From: Chrysomallon squamiferum
Taxonomy: Eukaryota; Mollusca; Gastropoda; Neomphalida; Peltospiridae
DNA: 64,000 nucleotides
Direction of reading: 5' to 3'
Assembly: GCA_012295275.1 (NCBI GenBank)
Contig: CM022671.1
Span: forward strand, 15,826,456-15,890,455
Shown one piece after another: positions 1 to 11,795 of this stretch. Below the pieces are notes generated by a model. The model worked only from the letters and a program-made list of their open reading frames with translations, searched no databases and had not been told where the DNA came from. Made by a program: the position numbers and the translations under genes. Position 1 is the stretch's first letter, and each line of letters opens with the position of its first letter.

Positions 1-3000
1 AATGTTTGTGCCTTTGTTTTGGTTTTAACATTTTTTTTCCAAAGACCACTGATGCACTTCAACCTTTTTTTTTGGTGTTTTTTTTTTTTTTTTGAGCATG
101 AAGTGCTATATATAAAACTAAACAAATGGTTCAGGTTTTAACTAAAATGAAGTGGTTCCCATTATGTACAGCTAATAAAGTATATGCTTTTTAAAATGTA
201 CAGTTTTGTCTGATATCTTTAGATATATTTTTAGCAACAGAATGACATTGCTCTATGATTTCCTATGTATTCTTCATTACATTTGTGTCCACCAAAAATA
301 GTTATGTTATGTTTTGTTTTTTTTAGTTTTTTCCATTTCCATGTTACTGAAGTTTTTAATTTGTTCTGCAGATATTCCAGTTTTGTTTTATATGTTGACT
401 TTTCGAGAAGTTAAATTTCAAAAAATCTTTGTTTTGGTATCCTTTGAATCTCATTTAGTGAAATTATTTTTGCATCAGTTATTTGATCCAAAATACCTTC
501 CTGGTTACAGACAGTTTTTTTTTTTTTTTTTGGCACACTGTTTTGTGATTTCAGACAAAATGATCACATTTATAAGAAAAATGTCTTTGGAAATACATAT
601 TTGACAGTAAAAATTTATAAGATGTACAATTATAATTGTTTGTATTTATTAACTTGCTCTGCAGACTGATATATTACATCTTTCTTATTACTATTATTAT
701 TATTTCATTATGAGTTTTTAAAAATATTAATTTATTTCAAAACTATTTAATTGAGTTTCATGTGAGATATGTATTCACATTATTTCACTGTGCATTTGGA
801 AAAATCAACAAAAAAACACATTAATATTCATGAGACATTGTGTCCATGTTATACCTAAAGCCGAACATCAGATACTTTCATAAATTAATAATATATGTTA
901 CGTTTTCACCATTTTGTAATGTCTATATAATATGTATGTATCAATAAAGTCACCTAGTTTTATAAAAACTTGTCCATTAATTTTTCTCTGTTGTTATTTC
1001 TTATACTATTTGATAAACCGTTAACAAATTTGACAAACCAAGCGATGGTCATTTTATTGATCTTATGCCCCAGGGTGACTTGCAGGTAATTACAGGGTTC
1101 TTTGGAATGTCTGGATAGCCTGTATAGTATGGAAGGTATGTAGAATATTCAATCAGATTTGCATTTTCAATTTTAGTTTTTTATTTGGTTGCAGAAGTAT
1201 TAAAAAAAAAAAAAAAAAAAAGATTTTTTAAATTGTGTAATAAAAGTTATTCCATATTTCAGTTAAGAGTGAAACAACTTAATTAATAGCATCAAATTAT
1301 TTTTGTAAAATATACAGACAGAATAATAATGTATAATAAATGTAAAATTACTTAATTATAATCATTTTTGTGATTTTTTTCAGTTGAATAAAGGATTAAG
1401 GATTGAAGTATGTTAATTCTAAAATGTAACTATTACAGCACAGAAATGTATTGAAGAACTTATGCCTTGAATAAATTCAATGACATGTATATGACATCAC
1501 ACTGTACAACAATTAAAGTTTAATGTTAGATTTAGTTTTTTGTAGACACAATGACAGACAACATAAATTAATTGTGATACACTATCTTTAAATATTCTTT
1601 AAAAAAAAAAAAAAAAAATTTTTACATTTTATATCTTGTTTATTTCTTTATGTTGTCTTTAAACCAGTATTGCATTTTTAGTAATTATATATATAATTGG
1701 TTTTTTTTATATAAATTGGATTTTTTGTTCTTTTCTGTGGTTATTTCCCACTTAAGAGAAATATTAATGTTTATACATTTAATTAATAGTGCTACTTTTT
1801 ATGGATTAGGGCTAGGTAACTGGTATGATTAAATAAAAACATGGATACAACTTGATAGCATTTGTTTGACAAGAAATTATATACTTTTTTAAACTTTAAA
1901 TTATAATTTATTTTTTTTTATAATTTATTTTTTGCACATTAATGTTCTATATTATGAAGAATTAATATTTAAATGCACAACTGTTAGAGAACATATATTT
2001 CAAAAAAAAAAACTACTTTAATTAAATGCCTTGAAGTAAAACAAAATGTATTGGCATGTCTTAGTTTTTTTCTACAGAGCTGTGTTTAATGGATATTTTT
2101 ATTTTATCATTTGCTGTTTATAATTAATAAACTTTAAAGACAAGTTATCTGGAGAGAGGATTTTTTTAACAAGATTCTGTTACAACTTGATGTAAGTTGA
2201 AGGTTTCTAATAATTCTTAGTTTAATTACATTATTCGTTTGTAAAATAGTTTTGAACAGATTTTATAGATGTCAATTTTGAATTGCATTATTGTTCTTTT
2301 CTTTATTCACATAGAAAAAAACCTGTTGAAAATGGCAGTCCCTGGTGGCATTGGAATTTGTAAAATAGTTTCAGACATAATGTAATCTGTAAATAAAAAA
2401 ATTCACTGAGAATTCAGCAGTGAAAAATATATGCTTAATAAAATGAGAAGATTAACACCAGTATTTATTTATTTTTTATTTTTTGGTTAATTTATCAGCT
2501 ATACCAAATACAAGTCAAGGAATATTATACCATTTTGTGGGTTTTAAAATAATAATAATTGTGATAGATTTTTAAAATATAAATATCTTGTGGCACAAAC
2601 AAATTTCAGACTAACAATGAATTAGCTGTGTGTACTTGTCTTTTAAAAACCAACAAAATTAACAGAAATATTTATAACAATATTAATCTGCTGCATTATT
2701 AAACTTCAGTTTTAAAATAAATTATGGCAATCATAATGACATACACAGTTGGATCTGAATAATTTTATAGTTTTATAAATGTACAGGTAATGAACTAATC
2801 CTTATCCTATCAATTTAAATATCACTGCTAGTTGCAAATGCTAAAAGGGCCAATCTAGTTTTTCCATTAATTCTTCATTGATATTGTTAACAAAGATTGC
2901 CATTAAATGCAAGACAGTAAATTGGAAATCTACAAAATCAGTTTGGTCCTGTATTTATAATACTAAATGTACAATGTCTAAAATGTCACATTAATAATGA

Positions 3001-3845
3001 GCTTGATGTATTGGGCACTGTTTATTTGTTTTAAATTCTGCAACATGTATTCATGTAGTGTTGACCAGTTCTGTTGGTCTATAATCCTTTTTATCAAGTC
3101 CAAATCAAGATACCCTGCATACAGCTCAGTAAACCCCAACAGCTATTAAGAAATGATGAACTATAACTCAAGTGATTTTAAAATGTACAACAAATGTTTT
3201 ATTACAAACATTTTATCACATACATGTATTAGCAAAATTACTACATGTAAAAAAACCACAAGATTTTAAGTATCAAAGAAAATGGAGATAAAAATATATT
3301 GATGATGCAGAATCTTTAATTTTATAAATGTTTTCACATAAAGTGGGTATTTAAAAACAAAAAAGAAGAATAAATAAATCATTTTGATATGAATGCAGAT
3401 ATAGTAAGTTACTAATGTGGTCAAAGAAACCAAGTAAAAATACTGAATGTAATTTCAGAATTATTAAATGAAAGGTTTTGTGCATATTCAAACAATATTC
3501 ATAATGTATAGTGCGTGCTATGCATATAAATAAATATTTTTAAAAAATCAACTACCTTAACAACTTGATAAGTTTAAGCACTAGACCACAGTATCAGACT
3601 GTCTTCTTCTCAAACTAAAAACAGGACTATACTAGTTACCAACTTGACCATAGATCTTTTCCATTAAATTAATTTTAATCATTTTAATTTTTAATTTGCT
3701 GTGTAAGTTATTTTTTTAAAATTTTAAAACTGATAGTAAATTAAAAAGCTAATATGAAATAAAATGCAATACATCAGTATCCCACATGTAACATATATAT
3801 ATATATTTTTTTTTTTAGTGTACTGAATTTACTGTATAATAAACT
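1..3845. other. AT-rich noncoding region
   Basis: No open reading frame here shows coding character; the longest ones are low-complexity and T-rich. The stretch contains several AATAAA motifs on the plus strand and homopolymer runs (for example T runs near 66-93 and A runs near 1201-1220 and 1602-1617). It could be the 3' UTR or downstream flank of a plus-strand gene lying left of the window, but nothing proves this. Confidence 0.5.
943..948 (+). terminator. Candidate polyadenylation signal
   Basis: A canonical AATAAA is followed about 25-50 bases later by a T- and GT-rich stretch, the usual arrangement of a cleavage site and downstream element. A second AATAAA lies at 174-179. If real, they would end a plus-strand transcript that enters from outside the window. 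Confidence 0.25.
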
Positions 3846-3977
3846 TCAAGACTGCCTATAGCTCGGAGACTGACTGGTCACTCTGACAGCGTCGGTCCTC
3901 CTTGGTGTGTTCAGGGGGGCAATGTCCTCTTCCAGACAAGACCCTATCACTGACTGAAGTTCTTGGTGTGTGTTTGA
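3846..3977 (-). CDS. Candidate terminal exon of an unidentified gene (partial)
   Basis: On the minus strand a 44-codon open stretch begins right after an acceptor-like CCCTGCAG (AG at 3979-3978) and ends in TGA (3846-3848). Its base composition is clearly richer in G+C than the AT-rich DNA on both sides, as for the confirmed exons of this window. The peptide starts SNTHQELQSVIGSCLEED and ends SQSPSYRQS, with an NTPRR stretch between. I do not recognise the family. It lies about 400 bases beyond the PDHB stop codon, so it could be the last exon of another minus-strand gene, an alternative 3' exon, or a conserved fragment inside the PDHB 3' UTR. A second frame across the same DNA is also open, so the reading frame is uncertain. 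Confidence 0.3.
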   Translation of the reverse strand, partial: SNTHQELQSVIGSCLEEDIAPLNTPRRTDAVRVTSQSPSYRQS

Positions 3978-4379
3978 CTGCAGGGAAATACATATTAAAA
4001 ATTCTTGTTGCCAACTGAAAGAATAGTCCCCATAGTTGCAGCAGTGCATTATATTTTGTAACAAAACATACTGAAAGAAATGTAAAAACAATCACTTCAC
4101 CTGATCCTAATAAACATTAATAAAATGTTTTAAAGTGCCATTAAATAATTATTTAATTCCAAACAATAATATGTAATTTTTTTTTTCTCAAAAGCATGGA
4201 ATCAAGCTTGGCTTGTTGGAAATTGCTACTGATAAATATGTTGGTGTCGTGGAAACTGCCATCTAAATAAATCTAGCTAACAAACTGTTTTAGAAGATCT
4301 ATTGGTACTCAAATACCTACACACATCTTATCTAACTGAAAAACTGATACTGAAGTCTTAAAGTGTATTTTTTTTACTG

Positions 4380-7300
4380 TCAGACATTGAGTGATTTTTT
4401 CACTGCAGTTATAATGTTAAATGGCTGTGGTAGTGCATTTTCTTCCAGAGTTTTAGCATAGGGCATTGGAACATCTGCACCAGTAACACGCAAAACAGGA
4501 GCATCCAAGTAATTAAAACCAGGACCTGCAAGAAACAATAGAAGAATTATTTGATTAAGATCCAGTTAGAGAATAAAGTATGTAATAAATAATTTTATAT
4601 TTTTTTTATTTACTTATTAAATAGAAAAGACACAAATCTGAAATAAAACTGAAACACTTGAAACAATTTCAAGAATTTTTAAAGATCTGTAAATATGATT
4701 TAATCCTTACAGATTTATTGTAGAAATTTTCTTGATCATCAACAGAATTTTCACCAAATTATTACTTTTACATTTCATTATTACAAAAAATCGATAAATT
4801 ATGGGGTTTTTTTTATTAAAAAACGAATTACTGATGAAACCTACCACCTGAAATGTTCAATGTTTGTTTGTAAAACAAAAATATATAACCATGTTAAATA
4901 ATATAAAAAAAAACCGACTTAAATAAATTTTAAAACAGTAAAAGATCAAATTAAAAGATTATCCGAGAGGGAAAATATCACAATTTTCATATCATATTAT
5001 ACACAGAAAGGTTAAACATCCCTAACAAACTGAGGATGTGATAATTTTGAAATTGTTAACTAGTTTAGCAGAGAATAAATTTTTCTCTTTCCTTTTTTTT
5101 CACAGTTCTGATGGTGTTTATGGCTTTTAATTTATTAACACAGATAACTGAATTCAGACTTTATAAACTATGGACATATATCAGACGTTTTAAATATCTT
5201 TCCTTCTTTTCTGAATACTTCGACATACAGCATGCTACATTTCATACATGGTCAAGTTCATTCCCATTACAATAATGAGTTGATTGTTTCCCAGGAATTT
5301 CTTCTTACATTCTTTTCATAAAGCTACTAATAACAATACTGTTATTTTTAACAATACATTTTAACAAATTAGTGTGAGATGCCATAGTTATTTATCTTAT
5401 GCTTCTCTCTGTTTGGTTTTTGCAGAAAAGTTTGGTTTTTTTGCTGTTTTTTCTCTCTATTTTTTCACTTTTCATTTAATTATTATTATTATTATTTTAT
5501 ATGATTTTGGATTGATCAAAATAAATACAGAGACTTTTCCAAACAAAAGCTATGTTTAGATCTGCTCTTTAAATTGAATTTTGTTTTTAAATTAATAAAT
5601 TAAACTGAAAAACATACCTTCAACAAGCCTAGCACACACTTCTGCGCCTACCCCAAACTGAGGCCAACCTCCTTCAACTGTAACAAGGTGATTAGTTTTC
5701 ATCACAGATTTAACAAAACATTCTTCATCTAGAGGTCTAATTGTTCGTAAATTTATAACCTGAAAAACAAATATTCACAAATGGTAAGTGCATATTAATA
5801 ATATATTTTCAGGTAAGTATTGTTCATCAAGCAATCAAATTCTTCATAAATTTATAACATGAAAGACATTTAGCATTCATGTCCTATTATTCCTAAATGG
5901 TAATTATGAATATCAAAAATCTAGGGTTCAAAGTAAATACCCTTTAACATATTATTAATATTTTCATAAAAAAAAAAATTAATGCTACTGAATGAATTTC
6001 TTAAAAAATAAAATGCTAATGCTTCTAACAAATTTGAAAATACGAGTTTCACACAAAATCTGTATTTTTCCCTTTGCTAATACTAGCGAAAATATTTTAT
6101 GAAAACTATTTCTATCAAATTTCTTCTTCTGACTCAAGAATTTCACACTATATATATATAATCTTTTTTTTTCCACTTTAATAAAGAATTTTTCTTAATA
6201 TAAAACAGCAAAGTAATCTGACTGATGGATAGTAATTCAGAAGCAGAGGAATGAGAAAAAATTAAAAAGAAAATCTGTAATTAAATCCTACTTCACATTC
6301 AATTCCTTTTCCTGCAAGTTCATCTGCTGCTTGCAAACAAACTCCCACTGACTTGGAATGAGACACCAGTGTAATATCCTTGCCTGAAAATACAAATAAG
6401 GCCCAGATTGTAATAAATCCACATTCATAATGTTTATAATAAAACATTTATTTTCAGTTTAAATAGATGTTTACAATCTATTAACAGCTTAGTTTCAAAT
6501 TCTTAAACTTACCTAACAGAATTATCTAACTCAATCGGTCCAAAAAAATTATTTAAAATTTTAACACAGCACCTTTTGGATTTAAAATGTCACATTTATA
6601 ATCTAATTTTTCAAGTTTTCAAAAATATAATTAAGTTTATATAAAGTGTTTATGTATGCTAAGTTTATATAACTAATATGTAAAAATATAACTAAGTTTA
6701 TATAACTAATATGTAAATATATAACTAAGTTTATATAACTAATATGTAAAAATATAACTAAGTTTATATAACTGTAATATGTAAATATTTAGTTTTTATC
6801 GTGTGATAAATTGATATATGTTGCATAAATTATTATTATGTAAAAAACTAAAAATGATACTTTTTTCATATTGTCAAAGACATTTGTCACAATTTTTTTG
6901 TGATTTTGACAAGACACAGTTGGTCTAAATTATCCACAGTGCACGTGTGTGTGTGTGTGTGTGTGTGAATGTATATGCATGTGTACATAGATATATATAC
7001 ACAAACATATATATATACAAAAGAACAGTTTACCTTCCCGTTCTATCTTGGCTTTTCCAATTGGAAGAAGATAATCAGGAGACAGTGCTTCATCAGACAT
7101 TGGCATTGAAACACCATACATGAGTTCATTTTCTAGGAACACAACTGCAACAAATATAATTTGTAATTAATATTGCTCGACATGTTAAAATAGAATATGT
7201 TTTGAATCCTGTATCCAAAATCCAAAACTTTCTGAGCAGACAAAATGGTGATATTTTAATTTCCATATACAAACTTAATTTCACTAACAAAAGTATTAAG

Positions 7301-9457
7301 AATACTAATTACTATATGCAGATTCCTGCAGAATCTCTGTATACACTACATAATGAAAATTTATATACATGGAATTTATTTTTAGGCTTAGATCCTATTC
7401 TCAGATGATGTCCTAATATTCTAAAATCTAAATTTTTTCTTAAATTCAACTCTTTTCCCAAATATTTCGGATAAGTGATCCTCAACCTGTACCAGAATTT
7501 GTTCCGACTGCCAAATTTATGGATTTAGAAAACATGCTATTTACTATTATGCTGCTTGTCTGATCACACCATCAGTATAAATGTATATGAATTTGCAAAC
7601 TTTCATTTAAGTTTGAGAAGAACACTGATAAAAGAAGTGGATTTGTTTACCAGGGTCAGGGTCTCTGATTGATGATTTTAACAACCCTTTACAATCTTCT
7701 GCTGAGTAAGGTGAGATAACTTTGAGCCCAGGACAAGACCCGTACCAGGCTGCATAGCACTGAGAATGTTGTGCAGCAACACCTGCAGATGCACCGTTAG
7801 GACCACGAAAAACAATTGGGACGGTAACCTGAAAAACAAAAATTTAAATTTAAAAAATAAATTAAAAAAAACATTTAAGAAATAAATTAATTTAAAAAGT
7901 TACATTCACTTATATATGAAGGGTGTTGGGGAAATATGCATTTCTTTGTCTTTTTTAAAAAATGTGAAAAACAGAACAGTAACTTAAGATAAAAATATAA
8001 ATAGAGATAAAAAACAGAGTTACAATTTACTCATAAACGAGATGGCAAAACATTTAATAATAAAATTAACAGGAACATAAAGCTAGAAAATACATAAACT
8101 TTCAAAGTTTTATTTAATGGAATTTGATAAATCTAAAATATAAATTTAAAAAAATGTTATTTAAATCTTTCAATGACAAAGATGTGGTTATAAATCTTTT
8201 TTATAACCACATCAGTTCAAAATTGTCGAGACAAAAGAATTAGGAAAGAAAATAATTTAATGAACGATTGTGAAGTTTGTTTAACCACTGACCAGCAATA
8301 CTTTGATAAACATATATGTTATGTATACTCACCAAACCTGCAGACATGTAGTGTGATTTGGCAGCAGAGTTAATCACCTGATCTATAGCTTGCATGGAGA
8401 AATTGAATGTCATAAACTCACAGATTGGTCTAAGCCCAGCCTAGTAAGGTAATGAAAGATAACTATTTATCTTTGCATGTATTTCTCACTGTAATAAATT
8501 TCATATAAAATTTACAGACTAAAATATTCAAATATTTTGGTGGGGGTTAATGACTCCTGCAATAAACTACCTTAATTGGGGAGAAAAAATCAAATGTTTT
8601 TTTCTTTTTTCCATTAATATAGTTTACTGTAGGAGTGATTGCCCTTGGAAACGTGTACATGCTAAAATTAATATTTGCCAGAATTTTTTGTTTGATTATT
8701 TCACCACATGCAGTAAGTTGCATAGGTTATGGAGCTCCAAGATTTTTGACACCTGTGAACAACATAAATAAATAAGTAACAGATTTGGATATAGTTAGCT
8801 ATCTTTAGATAATTATAAAAAAATTAACATAAATTACTTGCCATAGCAGCCCCAACAGCAAGACCTGCAAATCCCATCTGAAATATAAAATAATAGATAT
8901 AAATAAGTAAAGCAAATTTTCAAACATTTTCAGTAATAATGCATATTTATGCAGTATTAAACAGCTGATACAATTATGCATATTTATGCAGTAATAAACT
9001 GCTGACACAGCCTGTGAAAATGGAAATCAAATTATGTTGCAGCTGCAGGTTAAGTATTTCTACTAATAAATAATGTGTTTTTTTTATAAAGTAAGTGAAA
9101 AGTGAATACTTTTTATTCTACTTATTAAAACTAACCTCTGTGATAGGTGTATCTATTACACGTTTACTTCCATATTTCTTCCACAAACCTTTTGAAACCT
9201 ACAAGAAAACATCATTTGTAAATTATAAAAGTTTAACAAAATTAAATATGTTAAACTTTCAGAAATATCCAGTTGTGGTCTTGTTTATTTATTTCAGTTT
9301 AAAATTAGCAGTAATAAATCCACAGTATGTATATGCTTTTGTGAATGAATGTGTTTGTGTGTATATATATATGTGTGTGTGTGTAAGTGTGTGTGTGTGT
9401 CTGTGTGTGTGCCCATGCATATATGTAAACTGTGAATATATGTCTGATTGGTTTTCT

Positions 9458-9514
<57 letters not shown>

Positions 9515-10335
9515 TTTTTAGATTGCATATAGAAGTGATACAATTTAAAAACCTTATAAGCTCCATCATACTGTGCAACTTCTTCACCAAGCAAAAACAC
9601 TTTTTCATCACGAGCAAGTTCTTCATCTAGAGCTGAATTTAGGGCATCTCTCACTGTCATCTGTTTATTTTAACATTTAATATCCAAAAATAAAATGATG
9701 TATGTGTAAAGTCATAATTTAAAATTAAAATTAAATGTTTTTTTTCAATATTAAACCGTATTTAACTATTAATATATTCTATTCAAATGATTCTTTGGTA
9801 TCAATAGTTAAGAGTATGGCTTAAGTTTTTCTTTTGTATCATCGAAAGGACGTAAATATATGCATTTATCACTAAAATGTACTAAGATGCAGTTAAACAT
9901 ATATTAATTTTGTCGATTCTGGCTTTAAGTTAAAGTTTAACAATAATACAAATGATCAAGGTCATTTCCTTACTGTTATGCTTTGAAATGCAACAAAAAT
10001 AATAATAACCACCAACAAAGCAAGTCTTGATTTATTATTTTTAAAAATACCTATTCATAACTTAGTCAAATAATTGATAAAATGATAAATATCAGATTGA
10101 TCTTCAAAACATATTTTTTTTCTCAATCTTACCTGCTGAGCAAAATGTGTACAGGAGAGATTCAGTTGCCTTTTAAAAATGTTCACAGCAATACCATGCG
10201 ATGGAACTAAATGCTGTTAAAGAAAAAAATAATAACCATTAAAGTACATGAAATACGTTCAAAAGATTCACACAAAAATGTTGTATCTACAACTGAACGA
10301 ACCTTAATAAGTCGACAACTCTGTAGAGCTGCCAT
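4380..10335 (-). CDS. PDHB: Pyruvate dehydrogenase E1 component subunit beta, mitochondrial
   Basis: Eleven coding exons in transcript order: 10335-10303, 10213-10133, 9660-9553, 9198-9136, 8877-8842, 8440-8333, 7828-7651, 7144-7034, 6383-6292, 5759-5618, 4525-4380. They join in frame to 1098 nt (365 aa; human PDHB is 359 aa as I recall). E1-beta pairs with E1-alpha in the matrix to decarboxylate pyruvate with thiamine diphosphate. A basic, acid-poor N-terminus (about 38 residues, [11 protein letters not shown]...) is the expected import presequence. The mature part starts with [20 protein letters not shown], then [53 protein letters not shown] and [18 protein letters not shown], and ends with [21 protein letters not shown]. 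These closely match animal PDHB. Every splice site is GT-AG except the donor after 8842, which is GC (GCAAGT). The gene is head-to-head with SLC25A3. Confidence 0.96.
5819..5915. repeat. Decayed tandem duplicate of the PDHB exon 10 splice-acceptor region
   Basis: This intronic segment resembles 5720-5797, which spans the 5' part of exon 10 and its acceptor. Both share TTCATC, then AATT-TTC-TAAATTTATAAC-TGAAA-ACA and later AAATGGTAA. The copy is no longer an open exon extension and is about 100 bases from its parent. Confidence 0.6.
6661..6790. repeat. 33-bp minisatellite, four units
   Basis: Four consecutive units (6661-6693, 6694-6726, 6727-6759, 6760-6790) each begin AAGTTTATATAACT and continue AATATGTAAA. 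They differ by one or two bases, and the last unit is slightly shortened. The array lies in the PDHB intron between exons 9 and 8. Confidence 0.85.
6943..6967. repeat. (GT)n microsatellite
   Basis: A near-perfect GT run, which reads as CA repeats on the PDHB sense strand. It sits about 65 bases downstream of the exon 8 donor. Confidence 0.9.
7197..7490 (+). mobile_element. MITE-like element, copy 1 (PDHB intron 7)
   Basis: The right end reads TCGGATAAGTGATCCTCAACC; its reverse complement resembles the left end of the copy at 37680-37970. The left end here (CCTGTATCCAAAATCC) matches the same copy's left TIR (TTTATCCAAAATTC). The interior is also alignable in the same orientation, for example CCTATTCTCA followed by GTCCTAATATTC here against TCTATTCTCA and TCACCTCATATTCC there. 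There is no coding capacity. The termini recall pogo/Tigger-type elements, but that assignment is from memory. Confidence 0.55.
8181..8213. repeat. Perfect inverted repeat (14-bp arms, 5-nt loop)
   Basis: GATGTGGTTATAAA is followed after TCTTT by its exact reverse complement TTTATAACCACATC. It lies in the PDHB intron between exons 6 and 7, about 120 bases 3' of exon 6's lower edge in transcript direction. In RNA it would form a stable hairpin. Confidence 0.85.
8939..9008. repeat. Tandem duplication, about 36 bp, two units
   Basis: Two neighbouring units both read TGCATATTTATGCAGTA-TAAAC-GCTGA-ACA. They lie in the PDHB intron between exons 4 and 5. Confidence 0.75.
9344..9511. repeat. (TG)n-rich microsatellite cluster
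   Basis: Interrupted TG runs at about 9344-9412 and a near-perfect run at about 9462-9511. On the PDHB sense strand these are CA repeats starting about 40 bases after the exon 3 donor (9552-9551). They generate long spurious Thr-His or Cys-Val reading frames on both strands. Confidence 0.9.
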
Positions 10336-11443
10336 TTTGGATGACCGCTGTCACACTGTTCCTAGTTTATTCATCCCAAGTACAATCAAACGCGCTCTTC
10401 TGTGGTCGTTTTTCCTCCATTTTCTTACGCTTTTTATTTCTCTCTTTTTCTTTCTTTCATTCTTTCTTATTATTAGTATTAGTATTAGTATTAGTATTAT
10501 TATTAGTATTATTAGTATTAGTATTATTATTATCATCATCATTGTGTTGTTTTTGTTGTTGTTTCCAGGATTTAAATGCATTTTTTCACTTCTATGTTAT
10601 ACTAGTTGTTGATGGCTGGCTACTGGTTTTATAAAGAACCGTCTCGTATGATTTGAAGTTTTAAAAAATATTTTTCAACTGGTATATTTTTTGTATTTTT
10701 TGTATTATAATTTTCTTTCGTTATTTGATAGTAATACTAAGTTTTCTGTCTTGTTTTTTAAATTCTGTTACTTTTCGATGATCCCAACATAAATTTGATT
10801 AAATTATGAATTAAGTGTTTCCATTTCTTTTTAAAATCTCGAAAATGCCATCAATAACGTATTCATGGTTTATAAAATAAAATTCAAAATGAATAATTAT
10901 GTAATTATAGCTTGTCGCTAGCCATAGTCTGACACTTTTTTAGGTTATATTTAATTAAATGAGTCAGAATTTATTGTTGTTGTTGTTATTTTGTTCTGAT
11001 GTGTGTGTGCGTGTGCGTGTGTGTGAGTGTGTGATGCTTTAAATATTTTCACCCATGTATATTTAAAATAATTTTAAAATTAAATAAATAAAAGTTTTAC
11101 AGTTTGGTAGGCGCAGGGCTTTTTAATTTATTTTATGTAAATTAAATTATCTTATTAAAGTATGGAAAATAACAGTCTGCTCAAAACGAAATAAAAGAGC
11201 TGAGGATACCATTCTGCAAGGAGAGAGTATACGAAAAATAACAACCAATAGAATCTGTCTATTAATTCACATCTAGCGACCCTTTTGCACGCCATCTGAG
11301 AAGTATGAAGGACATTTGTGTCAAATGTTGATAAATGAAAATTTCAATTCTTTCATTAAATGTTATTTATAGCATAATTTAAATTCAATGATAAATTTTA
11401 ATACATCTTTTTTTTAAAAATAATATAATTTGTTACAGAGAAA
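10336..11443. promoter_or_regulatory. Shared intergenic promoter region of PDHB and SLC25A3
   Basis: The start codons of PDHB (minus) and SLC25A3 (plus) face away from each other across this interval. Two GC-richer patches, near 10330-10430 and 11270-11330, are plausible transcription start regions for the two genes. A TTACAG acceptor at 11433-11438, just before the SLC25A3 ATG, suggests that gene has a noncoding first exon, perhaps ending at the GAA|GTATGA site near 11303. An ATT/AGT microsatellite (about 10468-10533) and GTGTGC repeats near 11000 occupy part of the interval. No TATA box can be assigned with confidence in such AT-rich DNA. Confidence 0.45.
10468..10533. repeat. (ATT/AGT)n trinucleotide microsatellite
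   Basis: Imperfect repeats of TATTAG and TATTAT, which produce the spurious Ile/Ser/Leu-rich frames seen in this stretch. Confidence 0.85.
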
Positions 11444-11763
11444 ATGTTCCAGTCCATCATACAGGCTGCGAGGAGCGGTAACTTCAACAATCCCTTCGAA
11501 GCAAGGTGTGAAGGCTTAAAAGTTAATGAAGAAAGAACGATTGCAGCCGCAGCGGCAATTGCAGGTATAATATCATGTGTAAATATAAATTATATTATTT
11601 CTGTTCGGAAATATATTGGATATTATAATAAGACTTTCAGTTAAAAATCCACAGAATCGTTAAGATCATGATAAACTGAAATACTCAAATACTTGAAATA
11701 ACATATGATATAATTTAATATACGTGTATAATTCCTTGTTAAATTAGATATATTGTTCTCGCA

Positions 11764-11795
<32 letters not shown>

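Noticed and set aside
9289-9660. Long His/Thr-rich and Cys/Val-rich frames around 9.3-9.6 kb
   Set aside because: They are translations of the TG/CA microsatellite running on from the true PDHB exon 3 (9553-9660).
10211-10634. Overlapping plus- and minus-strand frames rich in Ile, Ser and Leu
   Set aside because: They arise from the ATT/AGT microsatellite and from PDHB exon 1-2 antisense; no splice or family support.
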